Source of the DNA: Oxalobacteraceae bacterium
GTDB taxonomy: Bacteria; Pseudomonadota; Gammaproteobacteria; Burkholderiales; Burkholderiaceae_D
Direction: 5' to 3'
DNA length: 63,101 nt
Assembly (NCBI GenBank): GCA_021299035.1
Contig: JAJTGD010000008.1
Span: forward strand, 1 to 63,101
The notes below the pieces were generated by a model, which saw only the letters and a program-made list of their open reading frames with translations, did not search any database and was not told where the DNA came from. The translations under genes and the position numbers were made by a program. This document shows, piece by piece, positions 28,048 to 37,658 of this stretch (its first letter is position 1; every line of letters starts with the position of its first letter).

Positions 28048-28850
28048 CAAGGCTTCGAGCGCCAGGACGGTGTGCGCTTATCAATGAAAGCTTGCACGCC
28101 CTCGAGGGCACAGTCGTCCATCATGTTGCACGCCATAGTCTCACCGGCGAGCTGATAAGCCGCGGCAAGCCCCATCTCATTCTGTCGATAGAACATCTGC
28201 TTACCCATCGCAATGGCGACTGCCGGCTTGGCAATGATGGACGCAGTGAGCCGGGCAATTTCCTCATCGAGCGCTTCCGGAGCAACCACGCGGTTGACCA
28301 AACCGCGCGCTTGCGCCTCATGCGCATCGATAAAATCTCCTGTGAGGAGCATTTCCATGGCCTGCTTGCGAAGTACATTGCGCGATAGCGCTACTGCAGG
28401 TGTCGAGCAAAACAAACCATAGTTCACACCGGATGCCGCAAACCGCGCCTCGGTGGATGCGACTGCCAGATCGCAAGTTGCGACCAGCTGGCAACCCGCC
28501 GCCGTAGCAAGACCATGAACACGCGCGATCACGGGCTGCGGTATTTTTTGTAGCGAGAGCATCAGTTGACTGCACTGCTTGAATAACTGCTGATAGTAAT
28601 CAAGTGAGGGGGTAGCACGCATTTGCTTCAGATCGTGTCCGGCACAAAAAGCCTTGCCCTCCCCTGCCAGTACCACGACCCGCACACGACTATCGGCTGC
28701 AATCGCATTGATCTCGTGCTGCAGTACGTCCATCATGGCTTTCGACAAGGGGTTCAGTCGATCACCACGATTTAGCGTGAGTGTGGCTACCCCATTCTCA
28801 TCCCGACGCAAGAGATAGGGTGGATCTTCATTCATGAGCGGCTGTGCCAT
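28047..28850 (-). CDS. Enoyl-CoA hydratase/isomerase family protein
   Basis: 267 residues of crotonase fold. The oxyanion-hole segment AGEGKAFCAGHDLKQMRA is followed by the active-site region ARVHGLATAAGCQLVATCDLAVAS and the late ALEGVQAFIDKRTPSW tail typical of the family (LEGVQAFLEKR). The conserved catalytic glutamates of classical hydratase are not both evident (the A-A-G-C-Q-L segment has Gln), so an isomerase or other crotonase activity is possible. It is probably involved in fatty acid or branched-chain acyl-CoA breakdown. The ribosome-biogenesis GTPase gene lies 20 bp upstream in the same direction. Confidence 0.87.
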   Translation of the reverse strand: MAQPLMNEDPPYLLRRDENGVATLTLNRGDRLNPLSKAMMDVLQHEINAIAADSRVRVVVLAGEGKAFCAGHDLKQMRATPSLDYYQQLFKQCSQLMLSLQKIPQPVIARVHGLATAAGCQLVATCDLAVASTEARFAASGVNYGLFCSTPAVALSRNVLRKQAMEMLLTGDFIDAHEAQARGLVNRVVAPEALDEEIARLTASIIAKPAVAIAMGKQMFYRQNEMGLAAAYQLAGETMACNMMDDCALEGVQAFIDKRTPSWRSKP

Positions 28851-28870
28851 GGTCTCTCCCGATTTTTTGA

Positions 28871-29770
28871 TTACTCAGCTTCTTCCGGCAAAGCTTCGGT
28901 TGGCGCCACCACAAAACTCGCCAGCAGCGCAACGCGGCTTTCTGGTGTTTCCAAACTGACGCGGCCAAGCACGCCGCTACGATAATCCTGCAGCAAGGTA
29001 TGCGCGGCTTTCTCGAGATCGAGGTCGCCACCCTTCAAGCGGTAGCCGCGTGCACGCGCGATGGTTTCGATCATACCCGGTCCGTCCAGCGCCTCGACTT
29101 TTGAGCCATAACGCTTTGCCAGTAGCTGCGGATAATGTAGCAACAGCTGATCTGCGAGAAAGTGGGCAACTTCTTCTTCAATAATCGCGTTGACACCGAT
29201 TGCATGACTCGCCGCTAACATCAGACCATCTGAGGGATGGGCGATTTTTGGCCACATCAAGCCGGGCGTATCGATCAGTACGATGTTATTCCCGAGCTGC
29301 AGCCGTTGCTGCGTCTTGGTCACGGCGGGTTCATCACCCACCCTGGCGACGCGCTTCTTTAGTAAAGCGTTCATCAGGGTCGACTTACCGACGTTGGGTA
29401 TTCCCATGATCATCATGCGTAATGGCTTGAGTGCTGTACCCCGGTGCGGCGCTAGCTTGAGGCAGAGCGCAGGCAACTTCGCCACCTCGGCGGGCTTACG
29501 GCAAGAAAGCGCGACCGCACTCACCTGAGGCTGCGCGCCAAAATAGGCCAGCCAGGCCTTGGTCGCAGCAGGATCAGCCAAATCGCTCTTGTTCAAAATC
29601 TTCAAGCACGGCCGCTGACGCGCGCGGCGTAATTCCTCAATCATTGGGTTACTACTTGCCTGCGGCAAGCGTGCGTCCAGCACCTCGATGACCAGGTCGA
29701 CCTTCTCCATGGATTCCGCCGCTTTCTTGCGGGCGGCGTTCATGTGACCGGGGAACCATTGGATGGACAT
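28871..29770 (-). CDS. ylqF: Ribosome biogenesis GTPase YlqF/RbgA
   Basis: 299 residues with the circularly permuted GTPase order G4-G1-G3: NKSDLADP near residue 60, GIPNVGKSTLMNALLKK near residue 122 and DTPGLMWPK. The opening IQWFPGHMNAARKKAAE is the RbgA signature. The family assists assembly of the large ribosomal subunit. The ending EALPEEAE is acidic. The gene is divergent from mltB and probably co-transcribed with the enoyl-CoA hydratase gene. Confidence 0.93.
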   Translation of the reverse strand: MSIQWFPGHMNAARKKAAESMEKVDLVIEVLDARLPQASSNPMIEELRRARQRPCLKILNKSDLADPAATKAWLAYFGAQPQVSAVALSCRKPAEVAKLPALCLKLAPHRGTALKPLRMMIMGIPNVGKSTLMNALLKKRVARVGDEPAVTKTQQRLQLGNNIVLIDTPGLMWPKIAHPSDGLMLAASHAIGVNAIIEEEVAHFLADQLLLHYPQLLAKRYGSKVEALDGPGMIETIARARGYRLKGGDLDLEKAAHTLLQDYRSGVLGRVSLETPESRVALLASFVVAPTEALPEEAE

Positions 29771-29964
29771 AAGATAAGCGAATGAGAAATCTGCGGGCTA
29801 TTCTAACTGCGGGCCACGTTGGTGCCAGAAAACTACCCACCCAAGGCACATGGCTGGTAAGCGGATCAGATATGGCCACAGGGGCTATTTCGAGCATTAT
29901 GCATGAGGCATTGATGCTCTATACTCTGCGCGCATCTTGCCGTCTGCCTGCCACTGTCACTTCG

Positions 29965-31098
29965 ATGAAAAAAATTCCTGCCCTATTGATTCAAGCGCTT
30001 GCGGTCGCGATGCTTGCCGCCTCTCCTGCACACGCGACCCACCCGTCCAGCAGCAAGAAAAAGCCGATTGCAAAGTCGCGTAGCGCCAAAGTGAAGCCCG
30101 CGCAGAAATCACGGTCCAAATCAAAAGCGACAATACCGGCAGCCGAATTTGCCAATTTCACACAGTGGCAAGCGGTTGATGGATTTATTGACGAGATGTG
30201 CCGCGATCACGGCTTCGAGCGCGAAGCTCTGCGTAGCTTGTTCGGCCAGATTCATTATCTCGATAGTGTGGTGAAGTTAATCAATCCACCGCCCGTTGGC
30301 ACAGTCAAGAACTGGAGTGTATACCGGGCTCGCTTCATTGAGCCACGTCGACTGAATGCAGGCACAAAATTCTGGAACCGCTATACGGTAGAGCTAGAAC
30401 GTGCACAGCAAGAATTCGGCGTGCCGGCCGAGATTATCGTTGGGGTACTGGGCGTAGAAACTATGTACGGACAAGCCGCGGGCAAGTTTCGCGTCGTCGA
30501 CTCACTCACCACGCTTGCCTTCGCCTATCCTGAAACGCCCAACCGTGAGCCTCGAATGGCTTACTTCAGAAATGAGCTAAAACAAGCACTGCTCTATGCG
30601 CGGGAAAGTAACGTCGACTCACTCTCCTTGCATGGTTCATTTGCAGGCGCGATTGGTTGGCCACAATTCATGCCCGGCAGTATTCGTCGCTACGCAGTAG
30701 ATTTCGATGGTGACGGAAAAATTGATCTGCGCAATTCCGCAGTCGACGCGATCGGTAGTATTGCCAGCTTTTTGTCGCAGCACGGCTGGCAACGTGACCA
30801 GCCACTTGTGTTTCCCGTGCGGGTGACAGCCGATATGCCCTGGCCATCGCTAATCGGTCGGAGTTTGGAGGCCAAGCTCAGCCGTGAAGAGCTGCAGGTC
30901 GCTGGCGTCATTGTGCCGGACGAAGTACCCGCTTCTCACCCTTATGGGCTGTTCGATCTGGAAGACGGTAGCCAGCCTACCCGCTACTTGCTAGGAACCC
31001 AAAACTTCTTCGCCATCACCCACTACAACCGCAGCTACTACTACGCGATGGCCGTGATCGAACTGGGACAGGCAATCAGCCGCCATCGTCTTCGTTGA
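29965..31098 (+). CDS. mltB: Membrane-bound lytic murein transglycosylase B
   Basis: 377 residues from ATG 29965, where a signal peptide begins (KKIPALLIQALAVAMLAASP); the longer open frame to 29782 has no such feature. A Lys/Ser-rich linker follows (SSKKKPIAKSRSAKVKP). The catalytic domain contains VGVLGVETMYGQAAG with the catalytic Glu, and SLHGSFAGAIGWPQFMPGS, both SLT/MltB signatures. It cleaves glycan strands forming 1,6-anhydroMurNAc. No lipobox Cys is present, so the protein is soluble in the periplasm rather than a lipoprotein. Confidence 0.92.
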   Translation: MKKIPALLIQALAVAMLAASPAHATHPSSSKKKPIAKSRSAKVKPAQKSRSKSKATIPAAEFANFTQWQAVDGFIDEMCRDHGFEREALRSLFGQIHYLDSVVKLINPPPVGTVKNWSVYRARFIEPRRLNAGTKFWNRYTVELERAQQEFGVPAEIIVGVLGVETMYGQAAGKFRVVDSLTTLAFAYPETPNREPRMAYFRNELKQALLYARESNVDSLSLHGSFAGAIGWPQFMPGSIRRYAVDFDGDGKIDLRNSAVDAIGSIASFLSQHGWQRDQPLVFPVRVTADMPWPSLIGRSLEAKLSREELQVAGVIVPDEVPASHPYGLFDLEDGSQPTRYLLGTQNFFAITHYNRSYYYAMAVIELGQAISRHRLR

Positions 31099-31332
31099 GT
31101 TGATCGTCGCGCTAGACGCGCGATCAACGATCTAAGACTCGACTCACCGCACCAATTTCAAAAATGTTTACAGAGTTACTAACAACCCATAGAATTTGTT
31201 GTTAATTATAAAACTCAATTGCCTATCGGCTGCGATGGTTGGTGCGACTCTCCGGCAAACGAACAGATCAACTCCGCTGCGTCCCCTGACCGCCGCATTT
31301 GAATCACCTGACCTACTCGGAACCAAGACCCT

Positions 31333-31650
31333 ATGAGCACTCCGTCTGATCATCAGGATAGCCATCGACTTGCAGACCAGATTGCCTACGATCCCAACAA
31401 TTTGTTGGATTCACTGATCGAAAAGCTTCATCTGAAAAATGACGCCGCCTTGTCCCGCGCGCTCGAAGTGGCACCCCCGGTGATCAGTAAGATTCGCCAT
31501 CGCCGGTTACCGGTCGGTGCCTCGCTGCTGATCCGAATGCATGAGGTGAGCAATCTATCGATACGCGACTTACGGGTGCTGATGGGCGATAGGCGTGAGA
31601 AATTCCGTATCAGCGATAAGCAGTTCAAACCAAAACCTGCTGCACACTAA
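31333..31650 (+). CDS. Small helix-turn-helix DNA-binding protein
   Basis: 105 residues. The central part (LHLKNDAALSRALEVAPPVI followed by SKIRHRRLPVGASLLIRMHE) fits a Cro/C1-type helix-turn-helix: helix 2 with ALSRAL, turn, recognition helix with PVISKIRHRR. A basic tail (SDKQFKPKPAAH) ends it. No effector domain is present, so it is a probable stand-alone regulator, not a phage repressor in context. The preceding 230 bp are AT-rich and may carry its promoter. Neighbours (mltB, cysM) give no hint to its targets. Confidence 0.72.
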   Translation: MSTPSDHQDSHRLADQIAYDPNNLLDSLIEKLHLKNDAALSRALEVAPPVISKIRHRRLPVGASLLIRMHEVSNLSIRDLRVLMGDRREKFRISDKQFKPKPAAH

Positions 31651-31742
31651 TAATGTCGCTGGCTAGGTGGGGCTGACGAAGACATTACTCGACGTACGAC
31701 GAGTCAGCACCAACACCGCCAGCGCCCTTTTGCTTGGGCCGT

Positions 31743-32645
31743 CTAAGCGGGGAAAACGCCGGTGGAGAGATACCTATCTCCCCGATCGCACACGATAAAC
31801 ACGATGACCGCATTTTCAACGGTCATCGCAACTCGTAACGCTACCTCGCAAGCACCGGCAGCAGAGATACCGGCAAAGATTCCCTCTTCTGTAGCCATAC
31901 GACGCGCCATTTGCTCGGCTACTGCCTGACTGACGCTCTCGACCTGATCAACTCGGGTACGGTCAAAAATTTTCGGGAGATAGGCTTCGGGCCACTTTCG
32001 TATGCCTGGAATTTGTGAACCTTCTTCGGGTTGTGCACCGACGATACGAATGTCTGGATTCTTTTCTTTCAGGTAGCGCGACACACCCATAATGGTACCG
32101 GTGGTGCCCATCGCACTAACAAAATGCGTGACGCGACCCTCGGTATCGCGCCAGATCTCCGGCCCGGTGGTTTCATAGTGCGCGCGCGGGTTGTCCGGAT
32201 TGGCGAACTGATCGAGAATTTTGCCTTTGCCGTCACGCTGCATCTGATCGGCTAAGTCGCGTGCGTATTCCATACCACCGGATTTAGGCGTGAGCACGAT
32301 CTCTGCACCATACGCTGCCATGCTCTGGCGCCGTTCGAGACTCAGGTTCTCCGGCATCAGCAGAATCATGCGGTAGCCCTTCATGGCTGCTGCCATGGCC
32401 AGCGCAATACCGGTATTGCCACTGGTGGCCTCAATCAGGGTGTCCCCAGGCTTGATCTCGCCACGCTCCTCGGCCCCGCGAATCATGGCGAGCGCCGGTC
32501 GGTCTTTCACCGAGCCCGCGGGATTATTCCCTTCAAGCTTGCCGAGAATGATGTTGTTACGCCGAGCGATTTCTTCACCAGGTAAGCGCTTAAGCTGTGC
32601 CAGTGGGGTATTACCTACGAGATCCTCGATCGAATGAAATGACAT
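31743..32645 (-). CDS. cysM: Cysteine synthase B
   Basis: 300 residues. The PLP lysine lies in NNPAGSVKDRPALAMI and the phosphate-binding loop in EATSGNTGIALAMAAA. The late SQIPGIRKWPEAYLPKIFD and the opening SIEDLVGNTPLAQLKRLP are CysM-type rather than CysK-type. It makes cysteine (or S-sulfocysteine, with thiosulfate) from O-acetylserine. It is followed, 91 bp upstream in sequence, by comEA in the same orientation, a conserved Burkholderiales neighbourhood. Confidence 0.95.
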   Translation of the reverse strand: MSFHSIEDLVGNTPLAQLKRLPGEEIARRNNIILGKLEGNNPAGSVKDRPALAMIRGAEERGEIKPGDTLIEATSGNTGIALAMAAAMKGYRMILLMPENLSLERRQSMAAYGAEIVLTPKSGGMEYARDLADQMQRDGKGKILDQFANPDNPRAHYETTGPEIWRDTEGRVTHFVSAMGTTGTIMGVSRYLKEKNPDIRIVGAQPEEGSQIPGIRKWPEAYLPKIFDRTRVDQVESVSQAVAEQMARRMATEEGIFAGISAAGACEVALRVAMTVENAVIVFIVCDRGDRYLSTGVFPA

Positions 32646-32736
32646 GGCGATGTTTTGCTAAGAGCAAAGTAAACCGCCATTGTAGTGGAAAGCCTTCAGG
32701 CGCTACGGCCACTGTACGCGACCGTAGTCAGACTGA

Positions 32737-33156
32737 TTACTTATTGGCGGGCGCCTTCTCAACACCCTTCTCGGCGCCCTTTTCCATACCCTTCTCGGCA
32801 CCCTTGTCAGCGCCCTTCTCTCCAGCCTTTACTGCAGCTTTATCCTCCCGCTTGCCGGACTTGCTGCTACCAGACGCAGGGCTCTCATAGCTCTTGCCGT
32901 TGACAGTCAGGCCAGCTGCCGAGAGTTTGACCGCATTGCGAGCACCGACGCCTTTGACACGTCGCTCCAGATCCGCCCAATCCTTGAAGTTTCCATTTTT
33001 CTCGCGCTCGGCAAGAATCGCTTTCGATGTTGCAGGACCCACGCCCGTAATACTGTCTAGTGCTGCTTGATCGGCAGTATTGACATCGGCCGCTGCAAAT
33101 ACCGAACCTGCAAACATCAGCAGCGCGAGGGCTGGCAACCAGAATTTTTTCAACAT
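32737..33156 (-). CDS. ComEA-like helix-hairpin-helix protein with repetitive Lys/Glu tail
   Basis: 139 residues. A signal peptide (FWLPALALLMFAGSVFA) is followed by a helix-hairpin-helix pair with VNTADQAALDSITGVGPATS and FKDWADLERRVKGVGARNA. The tail is a low-complexity series of KGAEKG/MEKG units made by a 12-bp DNA repeat. ComEA proteins bind incoming DNA in the periplasm during natural transformation; short family members may have other roles. The start has a hydrophobic core suited to export, and no transmembrane retention segment is seen. Confidence 0.88.
   Translation of the reverse strand: MLKKFWLPALALLMFAGSVFAAADVNTADQAALDSITGVGPATSKAILAEREKNGNFKDWADLERRVKGVGARNAVKLSAAGLTVNGKSYESPASGSSKSGKREDKAAVKAGEKGADKGAEKGMEKGAEKGVEKAPANK
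32753..32824. repeat. 12-bp coding repeat in the comEA tail
   Basis: Six consecutive units related to CCCTTCTCGGCG (for example CCCTTTTCCATA, CCCTTGTCAGCG) keep the reading frame and encode E/D-K-G-A/M/V tetrapeptides. The length is a multiple of three, so copy-number change would keep the protein in frame. Confidence 0.75.
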
Positions 33157-33285
33157 GAATGACTCCGCGTTAAGTTGATCAGAAGCGCGGCCAAGAACAA
33201 CAGAGGCCGCGACAGCATTAAACGCGAGGAAAGCTGAATTGAACGAGCAAGAAGGGATGATTGTTTTGCATTGTGCGGTGATAGG

Positions 33286-34467
33286 TCAGGCTTGACCCAT
33301 TACCGACAAATCTTCGGTACGACGCGGTGCGTAGCTCTCCCAATGACTACAACCCGGGCAATGCCAGTAGAACTGTCGTGACTTGAAGCCGCAGTGACCG
33401 CACTGATAACGACCAAGCTTTTGCGCATAGCCTCCGACTAAACTCTTTACCATCGACAACTCGGCGAGCCGTTCAGGCGGTGCGTGCATGAGACGCGCCT
33501 CGATCAATTTATCGAGACCAAGCAGTGTTGGCGTACGACGCAATTCATCATTTACTAATTGATTCGCTGCATCAGCACCATCGAGTTCGAGTACTCCGCG
33601 AAATACCACCTCCAGCAAATCAATCGAAGGTGTCTCAGCTAGATAACCGCGCAAGAGGTTGAGTCCCTCACGTAAACGATCGACATGCCGGTACCCTTCC
33701 AACAATCGCTGTGCAACCAACCCCACATGCGCCGCGCTCTGCTGCTCGACACGACGCCAAGTACGAAGTGCCGCTTCAGTGTCGCCTTTGGCCAGCAAGG
33801 CATCACCGGATAACAAGGTGGCGCGGACATTATTGCGATCGTAGGCAAGCGCTTTATCGAGCGTCTCCAGCGCTGCATCCGGATTTACATGCACCAACTC
33901 ATCCTGCGCTATCTCGCAATGAAACTGCGCGATCTCTTTTTGGTAGGCACCAGAACCCGACGCTTGCAGCGCCAGCGCGGCGTCAATCGCACGTCGCCAC
34001 GCTTTCTCGCGCTGATAAATTTCCAGCAGCGCGCGGCTTGCCATTGGCGCAAATGCCGTCCCCTCGAGCTGATGAAAAGTTTCTTCGGCACGGTCGAGCA
34101 GACCCGCCTTGAGATAATCCTGCGCCAGCTCGAAGCGTGCCTTGGCACTCATCTCTGCCGATAAGTCTGCGCGGGCCAGTAGATTTTGATGGACCCGTAC
34201 TGCACGCTCAATTTCGCCACGCCGACGGAATAACTTGCCTAGGGCAAAATGAAGTTCTGCGGTTTCCGGATCCAGGCGGGCAATCTCGACGAAGGCATCA
34301 ATGGCTTTGTCGGGATCTTCATCGAGCAAGGCATTCAAGCCTTGGTAATAGCTACGCGGTAGCCGTCGCGACTCCGAGATTACATGACGGATATCGACGC
34401 GCGCAGCAATCCAGCCGAGCGCAAAAAAGAAAGGGATAGAGACCAGCCACCAGGTTTCGAATTCCAT
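33286..34467 (-). CDS. lapB: LPS assembly protein LapB (YciM)
   Basis: 393 residues. An N-terminal membrane anchor (WWLVSIPFFFALGWIAARVD) is followed by about eight TPR-like helical repeats (AELHFALGKLFRRRGEIERA and similar) and a C-terminal rubredoxin-like zinc domain, CGHCGFKSRQFYWHCPGC. LapB is an inner-membrane adaptor that presents LpxC to FtsH and coordinates lipid A synthesis with Lpt export. lapA lies 12 bp upstream; the two overlap in function and are co-transcribed. Confidence 0.94.
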   Translation of the reverse strand: MEFETWWLVSIPFFFALGWIAARVDIRHVISESRRLPRSYYQGLNALLDEDPDKAIDAFVEIARLDPETAELHFALGKLFRRRGEIERAVRVHQNLLARADLSAEMSAKARFELAQDYLKAGLLDRAEETFHQLEGTAFAPMASRALLEIYQREKAWRRAIDAALALQASGSGAYQKEIAQFHCEIAQDELVHVNPDAALETLDKALAYDRNNVRATLLSGDALLAKGDTEAALRTWRRVEQQSAAHVGLVAQRLLEGYRHVDRLREGLNLLRGYLAETPSIDLLEVVFRGVLELDGADAANQLVNDELRRTPTLLGLDKLIEARLMHAPPERLAELSMVKSLVGGYAQKLGRYQCGHCGFKSRQFYWHCPGCSHWESYAPRRTEDLSVMGQA

Positions 34468-34479
34468 ACGAGCTCCTGG

Positions 34480-34803
34480 TCAGAGACCAACCTGCTCAAT
34501 CAGACTGTCTGGCGCTGGCGGCTGGCTGCGGACTTTGGCAAGCTCTGCCGCCGACTGCTTTTGCTGCTCGGCTTCACGCTTCAACGCTAACAACTCGCGA
34601 CGGTAACGCAGCAAGGCACTGGTCATGGCAAGCACGCCAATCACTAAGCCAAGCAACAGGAAACCCAGCAACAGCAGGATCAGGGGCGCAGTCGCTTTTG
34701 CGTTCCAGAACAGGTGGAGTACAACCTCATCGGTATTCTTCAATGCAAAATCAAAGAACACAATGAAGAGCGCGATCGACAGCAAACGAATCAGGAGTTT
34801 CAT
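34480..34803 (-). CDS. lapA: LapA-domain membrane protein
   Basis: 107 residues with two transmembrane helices (LIRLLSIALFIVFFDFALK and LILLLLGFLLLGLVIGVL), the DUF1049/LapA pattern NTDEVVLHLFWNAKATAPL between them, and a basic coiled tail (RRELLALKREAEQQKQSAAE). It partners LapB in LPS assembly. It lies 35 bp downstream of ihfB, in the rpsA-ihfB-lapA-lapB order typical of beta- and gammaproteobacteria. Confidence 0.92.
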   Translation of the reverse strand: MKLLIRLLSIALFIVFFDFALKNTDEVVLHLFWNAKATAPLILLLLGFLLLGLVIGVLAMTSALLRYRRELLALKREAEQQKQSAAELAKVRSQPPAPDSLIEQVGL

Positions 34804-34838
34804 CGTCGCGCTCCTTGTGCAAGTGACTGACGAGCGGG

Positions 34839-35150
34839 TCAGTCGTCATGGATCGGTTGCCCGACCATGGCGTCGACCCGCTCACGCAATTCTTTACCCG
34901 CCTTGAAGTGCGGCACCCGTTTGCCTGGCACCACCACTGTCTCACCAGACTTCGGGTTACGCCCGATACGTGGCGGACGGCTGTTGGTCGCGAAGCTACC
35001 GAAGCCACGAATCTCGATACGCTGACCTGAGATCAGCGCATCGGTCATCGCGTCCAGCAGCGTCTTGACCGTGAAATCCGCATCCTTGGCTACCAGTTGC
35101 GGATAACGCTCAGCCAGACGGGCGATTAGCTCCGACTTGGTCATCGGCAA
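34839..35150 (-). CDS. ihfB: Integration host factor subunit beta
   Basis: 103 residues. It opens [20 protein letters not shown], has [20 protein letters not shown] and the arm sequence [20 protein letters not shown]; the beta arm Pro that intercalates DNA is within [11 protein letters not shown] bends DNA as an alpha/beta heterodimer and acts in replication, recombination and transcription. It follows rpsA by 7 bp, a near-universal proteobacterial pairing. Confidence 0.97.
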   Translation of the reverse strand: MPMTKSELIARLAERYPQLVAKDADFTVKTLLDAMTDALISGQRIEIRGFGSFATNSRPPRIGRNPKSGETVVVPGKRVPHFKAGKELRERVDAMVGQPIHDD

Positions 35151-35157
35151 GGCCTGC

Positions 35158-36864
35158 TCAGCTCTTGGTGTCGAGCTTGGCTTTCAGCAGCGCGCCCAGG
35201 CTGGTGGTGCCCGATGCGGCAGCGGAATCGCTGGACATCTTCTGCATCGCATCCTGAGTCTCTGCGTTGTCCTTCGCCTTGATCGAGAGCTGAATGCTGC
35301 GCGCCTTGCGATCGATATTGATGATCATCGTCTCAACCGAATCACCCTCTTTGAGGTGGGTGCCAGCATCTTCGACACGATCACGCGAGATTTCAGATGC
35401 ACGCAGATAGCCTTCAACCTCTTCTGACAAAGTGATCGTGGCACCCTTCGGCTCGACTGATTTCACAACGCCATGCACCAACGCACCCTTGTCGTTCATC
35501 GCGCAGTAATTGTTGAACGGATCGCCCTCGAGCTGTTTAACGCCCAAGGAAACACGCTCGCGCTCGACATCAATCGCCAACACCACGGCCTCGAGCTCAT
35601 CGCCCTTTTTGAAGCGGCGCACTGCCTCTTCACCGGTTTCGCTCCACGACAGATCCGACAAGTGGACCAGACCATCAATGTTGCCTGCAAGACCGATGAA
35701 TACACCGAAGTCAGTGATCGACTTGATGGCGCCGCGGACTTTGTCACCCTTCTTGTGCGAAATCGCGAAATCGTCCCATGGGTTTGCCTTGCACTGCTTC
35801 ATACCCAGGCTGATACGACGACGGTCTTCGTCAATCTCGAGCACCATGACCTCGACCTCGTCACCCAGCTGCACGACTTTCGAAGGCGCGACGTTCTTGT
35901 TGGTCCAGTCCATCTCGGAGACGTGCACCAGACCCTCGATGCCCTGCTCGACTTCGACGAATGCGCCGTAGTCGGTCAAGTTGGTGACCTTGCCGAACAG
36001 ACGGGTACCTTGCGGGTAGCGACGCGACAGGCCGGTCCAAGGATCGTCGCCCAATTGCTTGACGCCCAGCGAGACGCGGTTCTTTTCCTGATCGTACTTC
36101 AGTACCTTGGCCGTGATTTCCTGACCAACCGTCAGCACTTCAGACGGATGGCGAACACGACGCCATGCGAGATCAGTGATGTGCAACAGACCATCGATAC
36201 CGCCCAGATCCACGAATGCACCGTAGTCGGTGATGTTCTTCACGACGCCGTTGACGATGGTGCCTTCTTTCAGGGTTTCCATCAGCTTGGCGCGCTCTTC
36301 GCCCATCGATGCCTCGATCACGGCGCGACGCGACAGCACCACGTTGTTGCGCTTGCGATCCAGCTTGATCACTTTGAACTCGAGCGTCTTGCCCTCGTAC
36401 GGTGTGGTGTCTTTGACCGGACGCGTATCGACCAGCGAACCTGGCAAGAAGGCACGGATGCCGTTCGTGAGTACGGTCAGACCGCCTTTGACCTTGCCGC
36501 TGACGGTGCCGGTCACGAGTTCGCCGGACTCCATCGCTTTCTCAAGCGCGAGCCAGGACGCGAGTCGCTTGGCTTTGTCGCGCGATAGGATGGTGTCGCC
36601 GAAACCGTTTTCCAGCGATTCGATCGCAACAGAAACGAAATCGCCGACATTGACTTCGACTTCGCCGGTGTCATTCTTGAATTCATCGATCGGAATAAAG
36701 GCTTCAGACTTCAAGCCAGCGTTCACGATCACAAAGTTATGGTCAATGCGGACGACTTCCGCAGAGATGACCTCTCCCGAGCGCATATCTTGGCGGGTCA
36801 GAGATTCCTGAAACAGCGCAGCAAAGCTTTCGCCGGACACGGGAGTTTGGGTAGCAGTAGACAT
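35158..36864 (-). CDS. rpsA: 30S ribosomal protein S1
   Basis: 568 residues, with six S1/OB repeats. Repeated signatures are [40 protein letters not shown] and [18 protein letters not shown], followed by the typical S1 tail [14 protein letters not shown]. It binds mRNA at the 30S platform and starts translation of structured messages. It opens the rpsA-ihfB-lapA-lapB series, with cmk 118 bp upstream in the same orientation, as in E. coli. Confidence 0.97.
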   Translation of the reverse strand: MSTATQTPVSGESFAALFQESLTRQDMRSGEVISAEVVRIDHNFVIVNAGLKSEAFIPIDEFKNDTGEVEVNVGDFVSVAIESLENGFGDTILSRDKAKRLASWLALEKAMESGELVTGTVSGKVKGGLTVLTNGIRAFLPGSLVDTRPVKDTTPYEGKTLEFKVIKLDRKRNNVVLSRRAVIEASMGEERAKLMETLKEGTIVNGVVKNITDYGAFVDLGGIDGLLHITDLAWRRVRHPSEVLTVGQEITAKVLKYDQEKNRVSLGVKQLGDDPWTGLSRRYPQGTRLFGKVTNLTDYGAFVEVEQGIEGLVHVSEMDWTNKNVAPSKVVQLGDEVEVMVLEIDEDRRRISLGMKQCKANPWDDFAISHKKGDKVRGAIKSITDFGVFIGLAGNIDGLVHLSDLSWSETGEEAVRRFKKGDELEAVVLAIDVERERVSLGVKQLEGDPFNNYCAMNDKGALVHGVVKSVEPKGATITLSEEVEGYLRASEISRDRVEDAGTHLKEGDSVETMIINIDRKARSIQLSIKAKDNAETQDAMQKMSSDSAAASGTTSLGALLKAKLDTKS

Positions 36865-36982
36865 AGATAATGAGTGTTAACCAACCGGGTGGAGCCCGAG
36901 CTGGGTTAGGTTTTTCAACGCCCCGCTCTGCATTGCGCAGTTCGAGACACCAAGCGGGAAGCAGTGTTGGCGGTTTGCCGAG

Positions 36983-37651
36983 CTACTTTCCCTGCGTACC
37001 AGCCTGGTGACGCCACCAGTCCAGCACCTGCGCCACCGACTGCTCGATCGTGAGTTCCGACGTATCCAGCAAGTGGGCACCCTCCGCCGGTTTCAAAGGC
37101 GCTACAGCACGCTCGGTATCGCGCGCGTCGCGTTCCTTCAAATCCTGCAAAAGGGCGAGCATGTTAGCAGGAAATCCTTTTTCAATCAATTGCTTATATC
37201 GCCGGTCCGCACGCGCCTGGACGCTTGCTGTCAGGAACACTTTAAGCGTGGCGTCAGGAAAGATCACCGTGCCCATATCGCGACCATCGGCCACCAAGCC
37301 GGGTGACTGCCGGAAACCGTGCTGCAGCTCGACCAGCGCTGCCCGCACCGCCGGTAAGGCCGCGATTTTGGAGGCGGCGTTGCCGATAGCCTCTTGGCGG
37401 ATAGCGTCTTGGACTGGCTGGCCGGCAAGCAGAATTCGCTCGCCCTCGAACGTCACTGGTAGCACCCGGGCCAGCGCCGCAATCGCCGGCGCATCCTCCA
37501 GCGCAGTCTCTGCTTCTAGTGCCGACAACGCAGTCAGCCGGTACAAAGCGCCGGAATCCAGCAAGGCAAACCCGAGCGCTTCAGCGACGCGACTCGCCAC
37601 CGTACCCTTGCCAGAGGCGGTCGGGCCATCAATGGTGATGACGGGAATCAT
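36983..37651 (-). CDS. cmk: Cytidylate kinase
   Basis: 222 residues from ATG 37651, 7 bp after the aroA stop; the longer frame to 37768 overlaps aroA and has no homology-like content. The P-loop is [20 protein letters not shown]. The CMP-binding part includes [16 protein letters not shown] and [16 protein letters not shown], and the lid is [15 protein letters not shown]. It phosphorylates CMP and dCMP. The aroA-cmk-rpsA order is conserved. Confidence 0.96.
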   Translation of the reverse strand: MIPVITIDGPTASGKGTVASRVAEALGFALLDSGALYRLTALSALEAETALEDAPAIAALARVLPVTFEGERILLAGQPVQDAIRQEAIGNAASKIAALPAVRAALVELQHGFRQSPGLVADGRDMGTVIFPDATLKVFLTASVQARADRRYKQLIEKGFPANMLALLQDLKERDARDTERAVAPLKPAEGAHLLDTSELTIEQSVAQVLDWWRHQAGTQGK

Positions 37652-37658
37652 GCTTGCC

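Noticed and set aside
31097-31130. Inverted repeat TTGATCG/CGATCAA after mltB as a terminator
   Set aside because: The stem is imperfect and there is no T-run, so it was not listed as a terminator.
35473-36588. A 371-residue plus-strand frame opposite rpsA
   Set aside because: Antisense shadow of S1 repeats; its own repetitiveness merely mirrors the S1 domains.
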